Below, piece after piece: positions 21,001 to 24,419 of a stretch of 64,000 nt of DNA (positions are counted from its first letter, which is position 1; each line of letters opens with the position of its first letter). Position numbers and translations under genes: made by a program. The notes beneath the pieces are model-generated. The model ran no database searches. It was not told where the DNA came from and saw only the letters and a program-made list of their open reading frames with translations. This DNA comes from Halosegnis rubeus (GTDB lineage: Archaea > Halobacteriota > Halobacteria > Halobacteriales > Haloarculaceae). The stretch lies in assembly GCF_009184545.1 (NCBI RefSeq), contig NZ_QJOW01000007.1:48350-112349 (forward strand). Reading direction: 5' to 3'.

Positions 21001-23084
21001 TTCCGGATGAGCCTCAGGGAGGTGGCGAAGAGAGCGTCGAAGAAGAGTCACCGAGCGCCGAAGACGACACCGACTCTGCCGATGCCAGCGATGACGGAAG
21101 TGGTGACGAAGAGTCACCGAGCGTCGAAGACGACACCGAGTCTGCCGGTGCCAGCGATGACGGAAGTGGTGACGAAGAGTCACCGAGCGTCGAAGACGAC
21201 ACCGAGTCTGCTGATGCCAGCGGTGACGGAAGTGGTGACGAAGAGTCACAGTCAACCACTGGCGAAAGCGGCAGCAGTGCCGGTACAAGTAGCGGCGCTG
21301 GAGGCGCTGGTGGCGGTGCTGGCGGGAGCGGTGGTGGCGGCGGAGGCGGCGGTAGTAGTGGTGGCGGCGGAGGCGGCAGTGGCGGCGGAGGCGGCGCAGG
21401 TGGAGCCGTCGGCGTCCTGCTCGCTTCGATTACCGCTCCGGTACGGTGGTTCGGTTCGCTGTCTACCGCCGGAAAGGCAGCGGTTACCGTCACAGGCAGT
21501 GCTGGTGCGGCTGGAGCCGCCTACAGCTTCGGTGGCGACCGGATCCAAACGCCGATGAATATGGCCCGCCGCCGCCTCCAATCGTGGCTGCGACGGCGAC
21601 TGCGCGGTTCGGCGCGCCAGCAGCTCACACGGCTCGTCACGAGCCTGCGAAAGCGGCTGGCGTGGTCGAACATCCGTGCGCGTCTGGCGGCGCTTCGCAA
21701 GTACTTCACCCGCTCGTACTGGCGTGAGTGGTTCGAGAGCCGCCGGGAACTGGCGACTCGTGAGGGACTGCAGACGTTCCTCGTCGAGACGTACCGGTCG
21801 TACCGGAAGCGCCAGTGGCGCGGCTGGCTGCGGAGCCGCCTTCGCGGTGGCGTCGATGCCACCTCTGGCGGGCTCGTTACCACGTTCACACCCAGCTGGC
21901 TCGCGCCCGTCTCTGGGCCTGTTGGAGCCGCACTGAGCGTCGTGGTCGCCGAGATACAGCGGTGGATCGAAGACATCGTAATGGGCAAATTCGACGCCCT
22001 CGGCAAGCGCTACTCGACGCTCATGCTCCGGTCGAGTGCACTGCTCACGGACACGACCGATCGGTTGTGGTACGCTGTCACCGGCGAGAACCCTCCGGCG
22101 AGTAATCTGTCGGTGTCGTCGATTGCAGGCGAGCACGCTGCGGCATTACGCGAGGTCGGCATCGAGTCGGTCGACCAGCTCGCAACGGCGGATCCCGATC
22201 ACCTCGCGAACGCGGTTGCGGTTGGGCCCGCGGTTATCGACGAGTGGATCGAGCACGCGGACCGCCGGGGAACGAAGTCCGACCGTCCACCGATCGCGGA
22301 GACGGTGAACGGGAGGCGGGTCCGCCAGCGGGTTGGGCGGGTCGCCGAGCGAGTGGCCACGGGGGGGACGACCGTGGTAACGCGTCTTGCAAAGACGGCG
22401 GAACGGAGTGTACGGTCGCTTCGCACGCGGACGGCTGTCGCGCGGACGTGGCTGCACGAGGACGCACTTCCCCGCATTATCGCGCCGGCACGGCGAGCAC
22501 GCACGGCGGGACGCCAGAAAACATCTGAGCGAGCAGTGCGGGTGCGATCAACTGTCTGTCAGCTCGCTGCTCGCATAAACGACGAGTTGGGGACGGCAGA
22601 CAGCGGTCTACAATCGATAGACGGGATCGGCCCGGCGTACAGCGAGCGACTCAGCGAGGCGGGGCTCACGACCGTCGACGAGGTGGCACGTTCCGACCCC
22701 GAACGAGTGGCGGTGAGTATCGGCGTGTCGCCGAAACGCGTCTACCGATGGACTGCCCGAGCAAGGTCCGCAGAGTGGATCGGGCAGCGTCTCCGACGAG
22801 GGGTCGCGGTCCGGCTCGTGAAAACGGAGGTATCGGTCGCCGCGCTCCGCGACTCGAACCCCGTACCGCTTGACGATGCCGTCACAACCCGAGCGTGGGG
22901 GTTGTTAGACGCGCCGTCGGAAGCCGCAATGCGACGCCTGTCAGCGGTCGGTATCGAGTCCGTCTTCCAACTTGCCGCGGCAGACCCTGACCGTCTCGCG
23001 GCCGCAACGAACTTTGACACTGAGCGCACAGCGATGTGGATCAGGGCGGCCCGCATCTATCAAAAGCACATCATCGCACACTGA
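3..23084 (+). CDS. Giant GLUG-repeat cell-surface protein (5' partial)
   Basis: The frame is already open at base 3, in the middle of a repeat block, so the true start and any signal peptide lie upstream; the visible part is about 7,693 codons. Order by nucleotide: GLUG-type repeats (3-15780; recurrent GGLVG or GGLIG followed by NAS/NVS and A-x-GxV); Ig-like segments (15800-16740); cupredoxin-like domain (16755-17085); Ig-like (17190-17500); unrecognised domain copy A (17800-18560); Ig-like (18590-18900); cadherin-like (18930-19240); PKD-like (19245-19530); Asp-rich thrombospondin-3-like calcium motif (19536-19635); two carboxypeptidase-regulatory-like domains (19650-20150); copy B of the unrecognised domain (20160-20990); acidic 22-residue repeats and a Gly tract (21015-21405); hydrophobic segment (21405-21535); Arg-rich region; three helix-hairpin-helix-like units (22105-23075). 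The size recalls halomucin of Haloquadratum. I infer a membrane-anchored adhesin or mucin-like shield with a cytoplasmic tail. Ligand and topology are unproven. Confidence 0.9.
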   Translation, partial: EHGEGFAPIGGLFGIDSGAAFSGSLDGGGHTISNLSIDQSATTKNELGFVGTLESGGVVRNLALTNVSVVGDRHIGAVVGESAGTVQNVTVSGTVEGRQEIGGVVGTVTSGGTVNNVSASVTVTASGQYVGGLIGDHQSSTPVTDVNASGAVTGTSYTGGLVGRARTGVINASASGDVTSTSGGYAGGLVGYLNAYDDEVVRAVKATGNVSAGSAHVGGLVGYVDQNSGSDEVTMSDAHATGDVNTTNSGSNAYVGGLVGRFHESRDLTDVSATGDVTSATGSYVGGLVGRLRMENGNQVVSNVSATGNVTTTGDRIGGLIGSHEDGQTISNATATGDVSTAGDYVGGLVGNTRASITNASASGEVTTDGQEVGGLVGYLEAHSDEVVKAVKATGNVSAGSSNVGGLIGYVDQSSDSDEVTMSDAHATGDVSTTYDAGGNAQVGGLVGRFHESRDLTNVSATGDVTSATGNYVGGLIGRLQMENGNQIVSNAFATGAVTSTGDRVGGLMGDSNGIITDSYAHGAVSTTGQRVGGLVGSHQDGPIRNVTATGDVSTTGRKVGGLVGYTQTSVTNASASGEVTTDGQEVGGLVGELDAHSDEEVRTVTATGNVSTGSYYVGGLIGFIDQSGTNAQYHEVTMSDAHATGDVSTTYDAGGNAFVGGLVGDFRDSRDLTTVSATGDVTSTTGSYVGGLVGRLRLDNVNQIVNNASATGNVTTSGTYVGGLIGSHEGGQTISNVRATGDVSTAGDYVGGLVGRTRASITNATASGEVTTNGQRVGGLVGYLDAYSDEEVRTVTATGNVSAGGQYVGGLIGYVDRSGTNAQYHEVAMSDAHATGNVTTTYAGASNAYVGGLVGRFRDSKHVSDVSATGDVTSESGNEVGGLIGRLRQDSTAYDLRNASATGDVTTTGQKVGGLIGYHTGGSVETSYARGNVSTDGDHVGGLIGQSTNLVADSYARGDVTSSGDEVGGLVGRHGDEATRVYASGRVEGGSTVGGLVGNNNGALSDAYWDRGATNQTTATGSGPSEGATGYGTVGDSRALKMQGRAPTTFMKSLNYTSPWKLTSTYPVFQRESNTTGPSISPIGSMEASDTTALQTEQTTIDVTATVDGNPADAGYVIRVDNADGLTELADAGAVTDANGTATFTFAESAIGTFTPGFSAAGESTVSTTATVEVEPGTVRTYTRDDGTELTATYPGNGTDTGPYLLDSLADLQAININATTRGEQYRLAEDIDTSATNNASWNSGSGFEPIAGESGTFDGTLDGDGHTISNLSVNRSDTSTAGLIGTLDSNGVIRNLTLQDASITGNDDLGVIAGTSDGTIQNLTIENASVTGNNDLGVAVGINNGRVENVTASGTISGNDRIGGLVGTIEASGTVTGATTTATASGSQSIGGLVGESSGAVNNASASGTVTATGQYAGGLIGDHQSSTPVTDVNASGAVTGTSYTGGLIGRGQADVINASANGDVTSTSGDRVGGLIGNHNPNQAATIRNVSASGNVSGSGNRVGGLVGTSESGNQITVSNVHATGDVATTNTGTYAYAGGLFGRLRHATDVTDVSATGDVNASSTPGNGRRVGGLAGELHHDSANYILTNASANGDVDATGEKVGGLIGYHDKGRTINNVTATGDVSTVGKKVGGLLGETDASVIRESSASGDVTSTSGDRVGGLIGNHNPNQAATIRNVSASGNVSTSGQKVGGLVGSSDTNDQITVSNAHATGDVNATETGTNSYVGGLFGRLRHAVDVTNVSATGDVSAQDNSYGRQVGGLFGELHHDSANYILTNASANGDVDATGQRVGGLIGYHQNGEVVRDATATGDVSGGAGYAGGLIGDHTNGETIENVSAIGDVASDGDYTGGLFGRVSASVSNSSASGTVTSTSGGYVGGLVGQYNPSQAATIANVSASGDVSTSGNRVGGLVGQAFSGSNKPITVSDAHASGAVNATDAGNTAYAGGLVGEFQNAGNLTDVSATGDVSAQASADGRDVGGLVGSLQHNSGSYVVANASATGNVNATGQRVGGLIGNLKGGRSVEASYAKGDVSTSGDTAGGLIGQSVEVPITDSYARGDVNSSGNNVGGLVGYTTADITNASASGDVTSTSGRHVGGLIGQWKLNADDGRFGSSSSALAGHQMVNATASGNVSADNKYIGGLVGQVSSGSDCAREFVDFGIACRSGTQVRGYAPISDAHATGDVNTTYDGDGNGDAHVGGLIGGMEGARQLTNLSASGEVTSASGDRVGGLIGNVNHADGNYGITNASATGNVSTTGQNVGGLIGRYFGGGSVETSYARGNVSTSGNYVGGLIGSTSEPITDSYARGDVNSSGDAVGGLVGSTTGDVTRTYASGRVKGGGSSVGGIVGSNGGTLSDAYWDKGATNQTTATGSGPSEGATGYGTVGDTRALEMQGRAPTTFMKSLNYTSPWKPTSTYPIFQRESETAGSLLATVDTVEATGTTGVQTQQLTVEVNATINGSRVGPGYFINVSDPNGLAELEGQTALTDRNGTATFMFAEPTTGTFEPTFVAVSDSSVTATTTVVVNEGTARTYIREDGTELTAVYTGNGTADNPYLIDSLADLQAIDNSSAARTDAYRLAADIDASATNDASWNGGDGFESIGSVSGETFDGTLDGDGHTISNLSVNQRDTSTAGLVGKLSSGGTIQNLTIQNASVTGSDELGVIAGTSDGTIQNLTVANASVNGNNDLGVAVGTNDGTVQNVSGSGTVSGNDRIGGLVGTVNSGGVVTEATATAAANGSQSVGGLVGQSSGTVNNASASGTVTATGQYAGGLIGYHQSLTSVTDVNASGSVTGTSNTGGLIGWGEANVINASAGGDVNGTSGDDVGGLVGYWNVRESGQRITNVTASGNVSADGQQVGGLVGFVDKDESGTAYSSKISNAHATGDVSATGRRVGGLVGLFEESQDLSNVSAAGDVTGGSLQVGGLVGVLNHADGAYVVRNASATGNVTATGRRVGGLIGDIVRGGVKNSYARGDVSTTGDNVGGLIGRSNDGGPIEDSYARGDVTSSGDTVGGLVGSTNTDVTQVYASGRVKGGSSVGGLVGSGGTLADAYWDKGATNQTDATGSGTPAGATGFGIVGDNTRALKMQGRAPTQFMAALDYTSPWKLTSTYPIFQRESNTSGSLVAPVDTIEATGTTAVQTQRITVGVNATINGSRVGPGYLINVSDPSDIAELEGQTALTDQNGTATFTFAEPNVGTFKPEFEAVSEPSVTVTATVEVKDGAARTYTREDGTELTAVYRGNGTTDSPYEVDSLADLQAIDNSTAAHGDHYALITNIDASSTSESSWNGGSGFESIAADTNEAFTGTLDGNGHTISNLSVDRSGANRAGLVGNLGSDGSIQNLTIQNASITGNNGAGAAVGTSAGTVENVTTSGTVNGNDRVGGLIGETIADGVITGSTASVNTSGNQAIGGLVGQSSGAVNNASASGEVTATSKYAGGLIGDHQSTTPVTDVNASGTVSGTGSVGGLIGRTNISLRNATASGDVNGTTAENKGQIGGLIGELRVDQPTTISDTTATGAVSADNKYVGGLIGNAVGGDTAPINISGARARGTVTQTDSTIGSVRAGGLVGRLRYGGNVTNVSATGDVTSEGGNRVGGLFGELNHKSASSTVANASATGDVDATTGSNVGGLIGAYIDGGTIKTSYARGNVSTSGDNVGGLVGEANGNIKRVYATGRVEGDGTDIGGLVGISTGQLSEAYWDKGATAQTDATGSGTPATVTGYGLVGDTTPAPRMQGRAATEFMSGLDYTTTWNTTRGYPVLQAQTTGTKQLPRTVDRVEATNASGVQSEQFSIAVTVTTTGTSTAEGLIVGVRDAAGLTSLDNATAVTNETGTATFTITESSPDTYSPTFSVVGNSTATTNATITVDNGAVRTYTREDNTELTAVYRGNGTPDSPYLIDTLADLQSINIDSTTRGEHYQLAADINASATNESSWNGGRGFEPITDFTGSLAGDRHVISNLSIDRGDEPNVGLFGDTDPASSITNVTLANPAVTGQMGTGPLVGTHGGSISRTVVIGGMATTGASGEAHLGGLAGVLVAGSEITQSQTSAIVDANGQNEAGGLVGDMDSDARVEQVSATGGVKNGGSEIGGLAGDANDGSEIVGAFAAGNVSGTSNVGGLLGRQDGGAVTVELAYWDEQSTGQSSSAGDTETALSTAKMQGRAATEFMTGLDYATTWNTTRGYPVLQAQPVGTEQPPRTVDTVTAVNVSAVQSEQVSIPVTVTTAGTETGEGFVIGVRDHDKLGELDGATAVTAENGTATFSFAESVNDSYNLTFVVSGDPSATANATILIKQGTVRTYTREDDTDLTAVYAGAGTPESPYLIDSLADLQAIDNSSAARNDHYRLDANIDASATNDSSWNGGSGFEPIASASGETFDGSIDGDGHTVSGLSVDRTDANAVGLVGELGTTGVMSNLTVANASVAGNDDVGVAVGTSAGTVRNVIASGTVSGNDRIGGLVGNVDTDGVVTDATAAATANGSQAIGGLVGKSSGSVNNASASGTVTASAAYAGGLIGRHATTTPVADVSASGSVNGTNYAGGLVGFTTGDVARAYASGLVEGGNNVGGLVGSGGTLADAYWDKGATNQTDATGSGTPAGATGYGSVGDTTPAPRMRGQAATEFMSGLDYATTWNTTRGYPVLQAQPVGTEQPPRTIQTVAAANVSAVQSEQVPISVTVTTASAETAEGLIVGVRDTDGLGELDTATAVTGANGIATFTVTKSNAGTFTPTFDVAGYPSVVANTTLTVETGVVRTFTREDGEKLTAAAPGNGTADSPYLIDSLADLQAIDNSTKAREDHYRLVADIDASVTNNTSWNGGSGFEPIGGATGTFTGTLDGNGYAISGLSVNRSDASTAGLVGELGTDGVVTNLTLQNSSVTGSDNVGSVVGTSAGSVQNTTASGTVNGNGRVGGLVGNVTPAGAITDSSAAVTTSGTQRVGGLAGESSGRVTNATASGAVTAADGYAGGLVGALNAQSNESITNVSAIGTVSAGGQYVGGLIGAANASTDNHLTMSNARATGDVDTTFSGAEAYVGGLVGSLVDGRALTDVSAAGNVTSASGNNVGGLAGRVRLQNAASVVTNASATGDVTTTGSRVGGLIGSQENGRTVTASARGNVSTDGDSVGGLVGNAAISQISDSYARGDVTTSGTDVGGVVGTLTGNVTRAYATGKIEASGTAGGLVGSGGQLSEAYWDKGATTQTSAIGSGVDTSETVRGYGSVGDTVSAPEMQGRAPTGFMTALNYTSTWALVEGYPRLRSETAPTLADDTTPPTITSVRLTDATTIEMTLDGGPSSIDTSSIVADDFTVRGNSVLSAEPVETGESDTRTHTVRLTLDSTVGDDAVTVNLTSQAGGILDGAGNRLTDATTTLPKLDTVSVTDETNDDNIVSTGDPVRVTAATTSDVPISSVIVNASAYDAERVTLSPDGTNPDTGARIHTGVINIGANATDGTGQSLTLNVTDMAGNAAIRSVDVTAVSVDTTAPEITAVSRVGNDKLDVAIKSGPSGIDKSSISAADFIVENGQIENIDTSAVTDGSNETQFVRLQLAGPVTSATPNVTVNPSSDGILDKVGNGQYDDGSLDDPTTVEAVYNVTVENGVFVVDGVQQGNLTLERGSTYRFVVDATEHPFHIATTPGGGNFDSIYANDVTVTSPSTSNANAVEKGNLTFSVPLDAPDVLYYACGIHGGMGGRIDIVDANTTGEDGDTGTPGGEDSPEEDGDDGERIDTGTAPAVAVTTSDLDSSTLSTIDVTYNATGEVGSVDDLEIRLYNDSDSRREPIATRAVGSLEGLTSLTVPSSAIGGGTFTGRATLVNASDGGAELANESTRIVAYENVSTSVTAGSLDDGTITVAYDLGSLDPTNATIRVSPITIGSTFTTETASPGQKRGTVTIDVPKQTNSRFNVQTEIEDTSRSRQIQSSVGYGCVGSQKDPCPTVSESGTTVVDATTEEAVGIEVNATVDHNRGAVEWYLHPTGSPEQKDISVVDGVDASTELEVTLSVNDFDPVFVLGTGNADGWEKMRVDKDTKEISITVTPAEAYVEPDIQNPDPREWPLSDHTASKRYGAIVDMMAVSMEGQVNPGYRNRLDGAFIGTDAQAFSVPTSSTGGRNSAGSLSITVAAPHYETDGETVNEGFYSARIPKSVLKAWGIAPGQVTATYKGQSVSESSLSIDDNGGSILVSMPVTYSAGTVTVGGTQDSTDTTAPTLSNVALGSDGAGNLSFSFDSDEQLGAATPDLSVTVDGPFRTDVYTFDRDDIVQSGSGPYTYTLETTQAYDNGEGTYTATVDTAIDGSGNDGGSADLTDSHEHAVAGSGLTFVSSETVSIPENTLGPSLDVDATDGAGSPADAGVTYTITGGADNSSFTIDSDTGEVSFVDSADFEEPADADGDNAYEVNVTAALDGSIATQSLIVAVTNVDEPPTGSIDLTGASAGDRTAYIVGTTNSYTFDASGIGDPEGADVSYTWDFGIGDTATGATVTRSYDSIVSGYSEQATVSPTLIVDDGTHETIVDDISVTFYSDTDGDGLADLDDAVGVPTDDDNDGDGIPNAEDPEPAVAQMNSLTGTITHENGSPATSGTVTVISSDGSHQQSVSLDANGAYTAMVPAGNYRLVVENTSAPVRSHEDIDVGPETSTSQDLTLDDSGTITGTFNNPDGSPASNIPVHISRRDGTETYYTATNSTGEYNATVAPGEYIIAPLGTDAGSGSQEVSVASDETVNLSATLDPQPVETSASLSIVDGPGSVTAGGHRMVVIPEVTDGLLQIQIANASDSNRDTSVVQDPSELEEFGVTNETTFEIRVTVTNYTPHTLFWALRDAEFSAQPNATNPAATDIIITGSPVSLATTSSQKKRVGPLVSENPSTVSWPSGAADTADARYNQTVYFSIFDLSTRPDSLRERLTGLVLSTNAQRISLPAVSNDRLRTWIAGPRYATADGTVYEGFYQAQIPQSQLEEWGVADRPEHKLFGEYKSSDRELTVESTDDGISVDVSNISYSASYVDIKADADAPVPDEPQGGGEESVEEESPSAEDDTDSADASDDGSGDEESPSVEDDTESAGASDDGSGDEESPSVEDDTESADASGDGSGDEESQSTTGESGSSAGTSSGAGGAGGGAGGSGGGGGGGGSSGGGGGGSGGGGGAGGAVGVLLASITAPVRWFGSLSTAGKAAVTVTGSAGAAGAAYSFGGDRIQTPMNMARRRLQSWLRRRLRGSARQQLTRLVTSLRKRLAWSNIRARLAALRKYFTRSYWREWFESRRELATREGLQTFLVETYRSYRKRQWRGWLRSRLRGGVDATSGGLVTTFTPSWLAPVSGPVGAALSVVVAEIQRWIEDIVMGKFDALGKRYSTLMLRSSALLTDTTDRLWYAVTGENPPASNLSVSSIAGEHAAALREVGIESVDQLATADPDHLANAVAVGPAVIDEWIEHADRRGTKSDRPPIAETVNGRRVRQRVGRVAERVATGGTTVVTRLAKTAERSVRSLRTRTAVARTWLHEDALPRIIAPARRARTAGRQKTSERAVRVRSTVCQLAARINDELGTADSGLQSIDGIGPAYSERLSEAGLTTVDEVARSDPERVAVSIGVSPKRVYRWTARARSAEWIGQRLRRGVAVRLVKTEVSVAALRDSNPVPLDDAVTTRAWGLLDAPSEAAMRRLSAVGIESVFQLAAADPDRLAAATNFDTERTAMWIRAARIYQKHIIAH
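4398..5535 (+). repeat. Near-identical tandem duplication of about 570 bp
   Basis: Bases 4398-4498 and 4968-5068 match over 101 bases with a single difference (4469 against 5039). About 75 further bases starting near 4740 and 5307 also match exactly. The offsets of 570 and 567 bases indicate one in-frame tandem duplication of about 190 residues inside super-block 2, young enough that synonymous sites have not drifted in these stretches. Confidence 0.8.
9126..9237 (+). repeat. 112-bp exact repeat, copy 1 (block 3 end)
   Basis: This 112-base segment encodes the end of super-block 3 (GGLVGSGG, AYWDKGATNQ, GSGTPAGATG). It is identical base for base to 13698-13809 at the end of super-block 6, 4.5 kb away. 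Flanking repeats differ, so gene conversion or unequal recombination is the simplest explanation. Confidence 0.85.
13698..13809 (+). repeat. 112-bp exact repeat, copy 2 (block 6 end)
   Basis: Second copy of the segment at 9126-9237. Just downstream, 13876-13954 is a 79-base exact copy of 12517-12595, the corresponding boundary segment of block 5. Block ends are therefore hot spots of sequence exchange. Confidence 0.85.
16755..17085 (+). other. Cupredoxin-like domain inside the giant protein
   Basis: About 110 residues with plastocyanin-like layout. A YNVTVENGVFVVDG strand pair leads to an HPFH motif (His codons at 16869 and 16878) and then to YYACGIHGGM. There the Cys codon is at 17034, His at 17043 and Met at 17052, giving spacing C-x2-H-x2-M as in amicyanin-type sites. 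All four expected type 1 copper ligands (His, Cys, His, Met) are present. Haloarchaea usually carry such domains as separate halocyanin lipoproteins, so placement inside a giant adhesin is unusual. Metal binding is inferred. Confidence 0.75.
21042..21239 (+). repeat. Three tandem 66-bp acidic repeats
   Basis: Copies at 21042-21107, 21108-21173 and 21174-21239 each encode a 22-residue Glu/Asp/Ser unit (EESPSVEDDTESADASDDGS-like) and differ by only a few bases. A fourth degenerate start and a long Gly/Ser tract follow, to about 21405. Together they look like a flexible acidic stalk between the extracellular part and the hydrophobic segment. Confidence 0.9.
21405..23081 (+). other. Membrane segment, basic region and HhH-like tail of the giant protein
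   Basis: A hydrophobic stretch (21405-21535, VGVLLASITAPVRWFGSL then Ala/Gly-rich) is followed by a very Arg-rich region (21550-21850, for example RRRLQSWLRRRLRG), which is striking in an acidic halophile proteome. Three related units end the protein: 22105-22272 (IAGEHAAALREVGIESVDQL), 22609-22785 (IDGIGPAYSERLSEAGLTTV) and 22905-23075 (LSAVGIESVFQLAAADPDRL). The G-I-G-x-x-x-x-x-L pattern followed by A-D-P-x-x-L-A is that of helix-hairpin-helix (HHH_5-like) domains, which often contact nucleic acid but also proteins. The positive-inside rule suggests this tail is cytoplasmic. Confidence 0.65.
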
Positions 23085-23891
23085 GTGATCATGAACTACA
23101 CACAATTCCGATCGTTCACGTACGAGATATTTGCGCCACGATTAGGAGGAAGACTCGGGGCGGCGTTTGATTGGAGTATCATGGGGCTGATCGTGATCAA
23201 TATCATCGCAGTGTTGCTCGAAACTGTGGACCCCGTCGTGACCGCGTACGGGCGTGAACTGTATCTGATCGAACTCATTTCGGTTACCGTCTTCACGATC
23301 GAGTACGTGGCTCACGTCTGGTCGATCACCGAGACGCGGTCGTACGCGAAACCGATCCGGGGACGCATCCGTTTTATTTGTTCACCGCTGATGATCGTTG
23401 ACCTCCTTGCGATCCTTCCGTTCTACCTGGCAAGCATATTCGCCGTAGATACACGCTTTCTCCGGGCGGTGCGGCTTGTGCGGGTGATCCGACTGCTCAA
23501 GATCGCTCGCTACTCCGAATCGATCAGGTCATTAGGGACCGTCCTTCGGAATCAAAAAGAGAAACTGGTCGTTTCGGCGGCGATGAATATCATTCTGCTC
23601 GTCTTGGCTTCATCAGTTATGTACCAACTTGAACATGAAGCACAGCCCGAACTGTTCAGTTCAATCCCGGCGACGCTGTGGTGGGGAGCGATGACACTCA
23701 CGACGGTCGGATACGGAGACATGTACCCGGTGACCAGAGGAGGACAGATTTTCGGTTCTCTTATCGCCGTGTTCGGGATTGGCTTGTTCGCTCTCCCAGC
23801 ATCAATACTGGCTGCAGGCTTCATTGAGGATTCCCAATCAAACTCGGGAGATAACTGCCCACACTGTGGAGAGTCATTAGACGACCACTAA
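23085..23891 (+). CDS. Voltage-gated potassium channel (six-TM)
   Basis: 268 residues from GTG at 23085; an ATG at 23091 gives a start two residues later and is an equally likely choice. The layout is that of Kv-type ion transport proteins: S1 near residues 30-47; an S4 helix at 124-141 with Arg every third position (124, 127, 130, 133, 136); and a pore with the K+ selectivity filter TVGYGD at 207-212. The pore helix SIPATLWWGAMTLT and a final S6 near 222-247 complete it. The short tail carries CPHC (258-261) and a His, which looks like half a zinc ribbon. The start directly follows the stop of the giant surface protein, so the two are probably co-transcribed. Potassium selectivity follows from the filter; voltage gating is inferred from S4. 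Confidence 0.9.
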   Translation: MIMNYTQFRSFTYEIFAPRLGGRLGAAFDWSIMGLIVINIIAVLLETVDPVVTAYGRELYLIELISVTVFTIEYVAHVWSITETRSYAKPIRGRIRFICSPLMIVDLLAILPFYLASIFAVDTRFLRAVRLVRVIRLLKIARYSESIRSLGTVLRNQKEKLVVSAAMNIILLVLASSVMYQLEHEAQPELFSSIPATLWWGAMTLTTVGYGDMYPVTRGGQIFGSLIAVFGIGLFALPASILAAGFIEDSQSNSGDNCPHCGESLDDH

Positions 23892-24085
23892 TCACACCAG
23901 CAGGGACCTAGTATGTGTAGTGATACGTGAACCGCTCCGGGATTATCGTCTGAGGCAGTCGGATTATTTCGCTAGTAGGTGTCCCTACAAAATCCTCCAA
24001 GAATATCCATACATGTAGGGATTAAATCTGGCAATCCGATATTAGAGGGTAGAAGAGCTTTGACTATAGAATAAATGTATTCTGC

Positions 24086-24409
24086 ATGGCCGAAAGCGCT
24101 CCGCACCGAGAGTCAGAACCTACGAGATGGAGTACAGATTCCCAAATGGTGCGTGAATTTGACAGACCTGTCCGTGTTTCGGAGGCGGTCATTGAGACAC
24201 TTATGAAAGCAGTCGAAGACTGGCCGGAACTCAGTAGATCACCTCCGGTGTTCGAATTCGTTGATGCAGACAAATTAGATGGCTTGTTCAAAACGCGTAC
24301 AGTCGAGGAGACCAGCTATATGCCCTCTGTGGAGTTTCTCTTTCAGGACGCACTTGTGACGGTTCTGTATGGATCGACAGTGCGTGTCATCGTCGAACGA
24401 GATGCGTGA
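24086..24409 (+). CDS. HalOD1 output-domain protein
   Basis: 107 residues. The segment VSEAVIETLMKAVEDWPELS, then PPVFEFVDADKLDGLF and a C-terminal VEFLFQDALVTVLYGSTVRV, matches the haloarchaeal output domain HalOD1 as I remember it: a small alpha/beta domain often encoded alone or after receiver domains. No DNA-binding motif is visible. It lies 10 bases before a receiver-HalX gene on the same strand, so the two probably form one signalling unit. The local sequence is noticeably more AT-rich than the core of the window. Its biochemical role is not established. Confidence 0.75.
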   Translation: MAESAPHRESEPTRWSTDSQMVREFDRPVRVSEAVIETLMKAVEDWPELSRSPPVFEFVDADKLDGLFKTRTVEETSYMPSVEFLFQDALVTVLYGSTVRVIVERDA

Positions 24410-24419
24410 GTGAGAACAG

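Noticed and set aside
1..23084. Large tailspike-like phage protein
   Set aside because: No phage structural, packaging or integrase genes are present, and the domain content is that of archaeal surface proteins.
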